From NCBI GenBank assembly GCA_024515975.1, contig JAMSKV010000007.1, positions 1 through 64,000 on the forward strand: a stretch of 64,000 bases of DNA, written 5' to 3'. This DNA comes from Endosaccharibacter trunci (lineage in GTDB: Bacteria > Pseudomonadota > Alphaproteobacteria > Acetobacterales > Acetobacteraceae). The translations under genes and the position numbers were made by a program. The notes beneath the pieces were generated by a model that had not been told where the DNA came from, searched no databases, and was given only the letters and a program-made list of their open reading frames with translations. Of this stretch, positions 60,884-64,000 are shown piece after piece (position 1 is the first letter of the stretch; each line of letters opens with the position of its first letter).

Positions 60884-62266
60884 ATGATCGATGACATGAA
60901 GCAGCCTGAAAGCAGACGGAACCGGTCCGAGGAGGCGGGCGATTTGTTCGGTGCGGCGCCCGCGCCTGCCCAAGCCTCGCGAGGCGATGCCTTGACGGGC
61001 CATGCCTCGCCAGCCCAGCCACTGGCGGACCGGTTGCGGCCGGGTTCGCTCGATCAGGTGGTGGGACAGCCGCATCTGCTGGGGCCGGAGGGCGCTTTGC
61101 GTCGCATGCTGGCGCGCGGCTCGCTGGCCAGCCTGATCCTGTGGGGCGGGCCGGGTTGCGGCAAGACCACCATTGCCCGTCTGCTGGCGCAGGAGGCGGG
61201 TCTTCGCTTCGTGCAGCTCTCTGCGGTGTTCTCCGGCGTGGCCGATCTGAAGCGGGCTTTCGACGAGGCAGCGCGGCGTCTGGCCGCCGGCGGGGGCGCG
61301 ACCCTGCTGTTCGTGGACGAGATCCATCGCTTCAACCGGGCGCAGCAGGACGGCTTCCTGCCCGTCGTCGAGAACGGCACGGTGGTGCTGGTGGGCGCGA
61401 CCACGGAAAACCCGTCCTTCGCGCTGAACGCGGCGCTCCTGTCGCGCTGCCAGGTGCTGGTGCTGCGCCGTCTGGACGAGGCGGCCCTGTCGAGCCTGCT
61501 CGACCGGGCCGAGGCCACGATCGGCCACGCCCTGCCGCTCGACGGGGATGCACGCGCGACTCTGGTGGCGATGGCGGACGGGGATGGGCGCTATCTGCTG
61601 AACATGGCCGAGCAACTGGCGAGCCTGGGCGAGACCGCGCCGCTCGATCCGGCCGGCCTGTCGGCGCTGCTGGCGAAACGGGCGGCGCTCTACGACCGCG
61701 ACCGGGAAGAGCACTACAACCTGATCTCCGCCCTGCATAAATCGCTGCGCGGATCGGACCCGGATGCGGCGCTCTACTGGTTCGCGCGCATGCTGGCCGG
61801 CGGCGAGGATGCGCGCTTCATCGCCCGCAGGCTGACCCGCTTCGCCGCCGAGGATGTCGGCATGGCCGACCCGGCGGCGCTGACGCAGGCGATCGCGGCC
61901 TGGGAAACGTTCGAGCGGCTGGGCAGCCCGGAAGGCGAGCTCGCCCTGGCCCAGCTGGTGGTCTATCTCGGCACCGCGCCCAAATCGAACGCGGTCTATA
62001 CGGCCTTCAAGAGTGCGGTGCGTGCGGCCAAGGAGACCGGCAGCCTGATGCCGCCGGCGCATATCCTGAATGCGCCGACGCGGCTGATGAAGGAGATCGG
62101 CTACGGCAAGGGCTACCAGTACGACCACGACACCGAGGACGGGTTCTCCGGGCAGAACTATTTCCCCGACGGGATGGAACGCGCCGCGTTCTATCGCCCC
62201 ACCGGGCGCGGTTTCGAGAAGGAGATCGCGAGAAGACTGGACATTTGGGCGCAGAAGAGGGTTTAG
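60884..62266 (+). CDS. rarA: Replication-associated recombination protein A (RarA/MgsA)
   Basis: 460 residues. AAA+ motifs: GGPGCGKT (88-95), FVDEIHRFNRAQQD, GATTENPSF and SRC, and the C-terminal tetramerisation region (NAVYTAFKSAVRAAKETGSLMPPAHILNAP). The order and length fit RarA, a clamp-loader-like ATPase at stalled replication forks. Nine bp precede the pseudouridine synthase gene, so the two are probably co-transcribed. Confidence 0.95.
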   Translation: MIDDMKQPESRRNRSEEAGDLFGAAPAPAQASRGDALTGHASPAQPLADRLRPGSLDQVVGQPHLLGPEGALRRMLARGSLASLILWGGPGCGKTTIARLLAQEAGLRFVQLSAVFSGVADLKRAFDEAARRLAAGGGATLLFVDEIHRFNRAQQDGFLPVVENGTVVLVGATTENPSFALNAALLSRCQVLVLRRLDEAALSSLLDRAEATIGHALPLDGDARATLVAMADGDGRYLLNMAEQLASLGETAPLDPAGLSALLAKRAALYDRDREEHYNLISALHKSLRGSDPDAALYWFARMLAGGEDARFIARRLTRFAAEDVGMADPAALTQAIAAWETFERLGSPEGELALAQLVVYLGTAPKSNAVYTAFKSAVRAAKETGSLMPPAHILNAPTRLMKEIGYGKGYQYDHDTEDGFSGQNYFPDGMERAAFYRPTGRGFEKEIARRLDIWAQKRV

Positions 62267-62275
62267 CCACCGCCC

Positions 62276-63247
62276 ATGAGCGTCGTGACCCTGCCTGTTT
62301 CCGAAGACGAAGCCGAGATCCGCCTGGATCGCTGGTTTCGCCGCCATTATCCGCATCTGACCCAGGGCGCACTGCAGAAGCTGTGCCGTACCGGGCAGGT
62401 CAAGGTCGACGGAAAGAAGGCGGAAACCTCCACCCGCCTCCAGCCCGGCCAGATGGTGCGCGTGCCGCCGATCCCGAACGCCGCCAAGCCGGCGCCGATC
62501 GCGCCGGTGGTGGACGAGCGTGACATCAAGGAGATGGAGCGGCTGGTGATCTACAAGGACGACCACGTGATCGTCCTGAACAAGCCCTCCGGCCTGCCGG
62601 TCCAGGGCGGCCCCGGCATCACCCGCCATGTCGACGGGCTGCTGGATGCGCTCCGCTACGACTCCGAACACAGGCCGCGCCTGGTGCATCGCATCGACCG
62701 CGACACGTCCGGGCTGCTTCTGCTGGCGCGCACGCCGGGCGTGGCCGCCAAGCTCGCCGCCGCCTTCCGCACGCGCGACGTCAAGAAAACCTACTGGGCC
62801 GTGGTGTCCGGCCGTCCCAGCCCGGCCGAAGGGGTGATCGACCTGCCCCTGGCGCGTCTCGGCGCCGGACCCGGCGCGCTGACCGTTGCGGCAGAGCGCG
62901 ACGACGAGGACGCGGCGCATGCGCTCACCGAATATGCGGTGCGCGACGCCGCCGGGCGCAAGCTGAGCTGGCTCGAGCTCTCGCCCCTGACCGGCCGCAC
63001 CCACCAGCTTCGCGTGCATTGCGAGGCGCTCGGTTCGCCGATCCTGGGCGACCCGAAATATGGCGGCGAGGCCGCGCACAAGGACGGGTTCGAGGACCGG
63101 CTGCATCTGCATGCGCGCGCCCTTGTGCTGCCGCACCCGGCCGGGGGCACGTTGCGCCTAGAGGCGGAGCTGCCGCCGCATATGCGCGACACGTTCCGGC
63201 AGCTGGGCTTCGAAGCGGGGCAAACCCGCGCCGCGCGCCGGAGCTGA
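62276..63247 (+). CDS. RluA-family large subunit rRNA pseudouridine synthase
   Basis: 323 residues. An N-terminal S4 RNA-binding domain (LDRWFRRHYPHLTQGALQKLCRTGQVKVDG, about 16-60) precedes the catalytic domain with LNKPSGLPVQGG, the active-site HRIDRDTSG (138-146, catalytic D141) and LSPLTGRTHQLRVH. Closest to RluC/RluD in layout; which 23S uridine it modifies cannot be told. Four bp separate it from the AsmA-like gene. Confidence 0.9.
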   Translation: MSVVTLPVSEDEAEIRLDRWFRRHYPHLTQGALQKLCRTGQVKVDGKKAETSTRLQPGQMVRVPPIPNAAKPAPIAPVVDERDIKEMERLVIYKDDHVIVLNKPSGLPVQGGPGITRHVDGLLDALRYDSEHRPRLVHRIDRDTSGLLLLARTPGVAAKLAAAFRTRDVKKTYWAVVSGRPSPAEGVIDLPLARLGAGPGALTVAAERDDEDAAHALTEYAVRDAAGRKLSWLELSPLTGRTHQLRVHCEALGSPILGDPKYGGEAAHKDGFEDRLHLHARALVLPHPAGGTLRLEAELPPHMRDTFRQLGFEAGQTRAARRS

Positions 63248-63251
63248 GCGC

Positions 63252-64000
63252 ATGAACGCCGTCGCGACCGCGCGCAAACGCGGCCCGATCCGCCGGGCGC
63301 TGTCCACGCTGCTTCTGATCGCCCTGATCCTGCTGGCGCTGCTGGTGGGGGCGGCGTTCCTGGTCCAGTCCCGGATCGACCCGGCTGCTTTGCGCCAGAG
63401 GATCGAGCGGCAATGCTACGAGGCGACGGGGCGGACGCTGGCTCTGGACGATGTGCGTCTGGTTCTGCTGCCGGTGCCGACCCTCACCGCCACCGGAGTC
63501 AGCCTGTCCGGCCTGCCGGGGGATTCGCGCCCGCAGATGCTGACCGCGAGCCGCCTCTCGGCACATCTGGCGCTGTGGCCGCTGCTGTACCATGTCGCGC
63601 GGCTCGACGGCGTGACCCTGACCGATCCCGATCTGTCCCTGGAACGCCACGCGGACGGGCAGGCGAACTGGCGTTTCACGCCGCCGCCGAAGCCGCACGG
63701 GCCGGGCAGCACGCCCGGCGGCGGCGCGCGATGGCAGGTGGAGATCAACAGCGTACGCCTGCGCGACGGGTCGGTCGCCTGGCGCGACGCCGTCGGCGGC
63801 TGGAGCGGCGCCGTGTCGCTGGATCGCCTGGATGCCAGCGATCTGGCCGGGGCGCACCCGCAGGCCGATCTGGCCGGGCGCCATGACGTCGCCGGTTTCA
63901 CCGCCGAGATCGGCACCGGATCGCTGCATCGTCTGCTGGACGCCGGGGCCGACGGGCCGGCCGCCTGGCCGCTGCATCTCGTGGCGCAGACCGGCCGCAA
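63252..64000 (+). CDS. AsmA-family protein, truncated by window end
   Basis: ATG 63252. One N-terminal membrane helix (LLLIALILLALLVGAAFLV) followed by SRIDPAALRQRIERQCYEATGRTLALDDV, the start of the AsmA N-terminal domain (bridge-like lipid transfer, beta-taco fold). The coding frame is open to the end of the window; the C-terminal part lies outside. Likely anchored in the inner membrane with a periplasmic domain; a lipid-transfer role is inferred from the family. Confidence 0.8.
   Translation, partial: MNAVATARKRGPIRRALSTLLLIALILLALLVGAAFLVQSRIDPAALRQRIERQCYEATGRTLALDDVRLVLLPVPTLTATGVSLSGLPGDSRPQMLTASRLSAHLALWPLLYHVARLDGVTLTDPDLSLERHADGQANWRFTPPPKPHGPGSTPGGGARWQVEINSVRLRDGSVAWRDAVGGWSGAVSLDRLDASDLAGAHPQADLAGRHDVAGFTAEIGTGSLHRLLDAGADGPAAWPLHLVAQTGR

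Noticed and set aside
60794..63136. N-terminal extension of the YCF48-like frame antisense to rarA and the pseudouridine synthase
   Set aside because: The signal peptide starts at 60793; the upstream part mirrors two well-conserved plus-strand genes.
1..64000. tRNA, rRNA, CRISPR arrays, insertion sequences, attachment sites
   Set aside because: No cloverleaf, spaced direct repeats, transposase or integrase gene, or flanking terminal inverted repeats were seen.

Overview
The window is gene-dense, high-GC chromosomal DNA with short intergenic gaps (the largest are about 220-250 bp) and many ATGA or GTGA start/stop overlaps. The gene set suggests an alphaproteobacterium, most likely of the Acetobacteraceae (inference from gene content and composition, not from a marker gene). 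It includes an imp-type T6SS with two TssC-like proteins, a bacterial ceramide pathway, lptFG, a FadE/FabG4/MaoC/FadI/FadD set, rarA and ynfA. I see no rRNA, tRNA, CRISPR array, insertion sequence or prophage.

Region 1 (1-8.2 kb) is an envelope glycan or glycolipid island. Four coupled minus-strand genes encode a GT39-like membrane transferase, two paralogous CDP-glycerol-transferase-like proteins and a GINT1-like propeller transferase. A divergent flippase plus lipoprotein pair follows, then a MobA-like nucleotidyltransferase and a fatty-acid-hydroxylase-type membrane protein.

Region 2 (8.2-17.5 kb) holds an LptF/LptG pair, a secreted DUF2141 protein, and a compact sphingolipid locus. The locus comprises a metallophosphoesterase, a lipid kinase, a nucleotidyltransferase-fold protein, serine palmitoyltransferase, a classical SDR and a GNAT-fold ceramide-synthase candidate. 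The kinase/phosphatase/nucleotidyltransferase trio beside spt resembles the Caulobacter ceramide-phosphoglycerate genes. I read Regions 1 and 2 together as a candidate system for making, decorating and exporting an anionic or glycosylated sphingolipid.

Region 3 (17.6-26.3 kb) is a TetR-controlled fatty-acid beta-oxidation operon: regulator, FadE, FabG4-type reductase, MaoC hydratase, FadI thiolase and FadD ligase.

Region 4 (26.3-55.4 kb) is a type VI secretion locus in three arms. The left arm (minus) runs clpV, hcp, vgrG, tagH, tssK, tssL, tssM, tagF. The middle arm (plus) runs tssA, tssB, tssC, a second tssC-like gene, tagJ, tssE, tssF, tssG. The right arm (minus) is a signalling operon: secreted caspase-fold/peptidoglycan-binding protein, HAMP membrane sensor, soluble Ser/Thr kinase, FHA protein and PP2C phosphatase. 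No tssJ, PAAR or obvious effector gene is present in the window.

Region 5 (54.9-64 kb) holds a lipoprotein, a GT39 mannosyltransferase-like protein, a small Cys-rich lipoprotein, an NCS1 permease, YnfA, a YCF48-like secreted propeller, RarA, an RluA-family pseudouridine synthase and a truncated AsmA-family gene.
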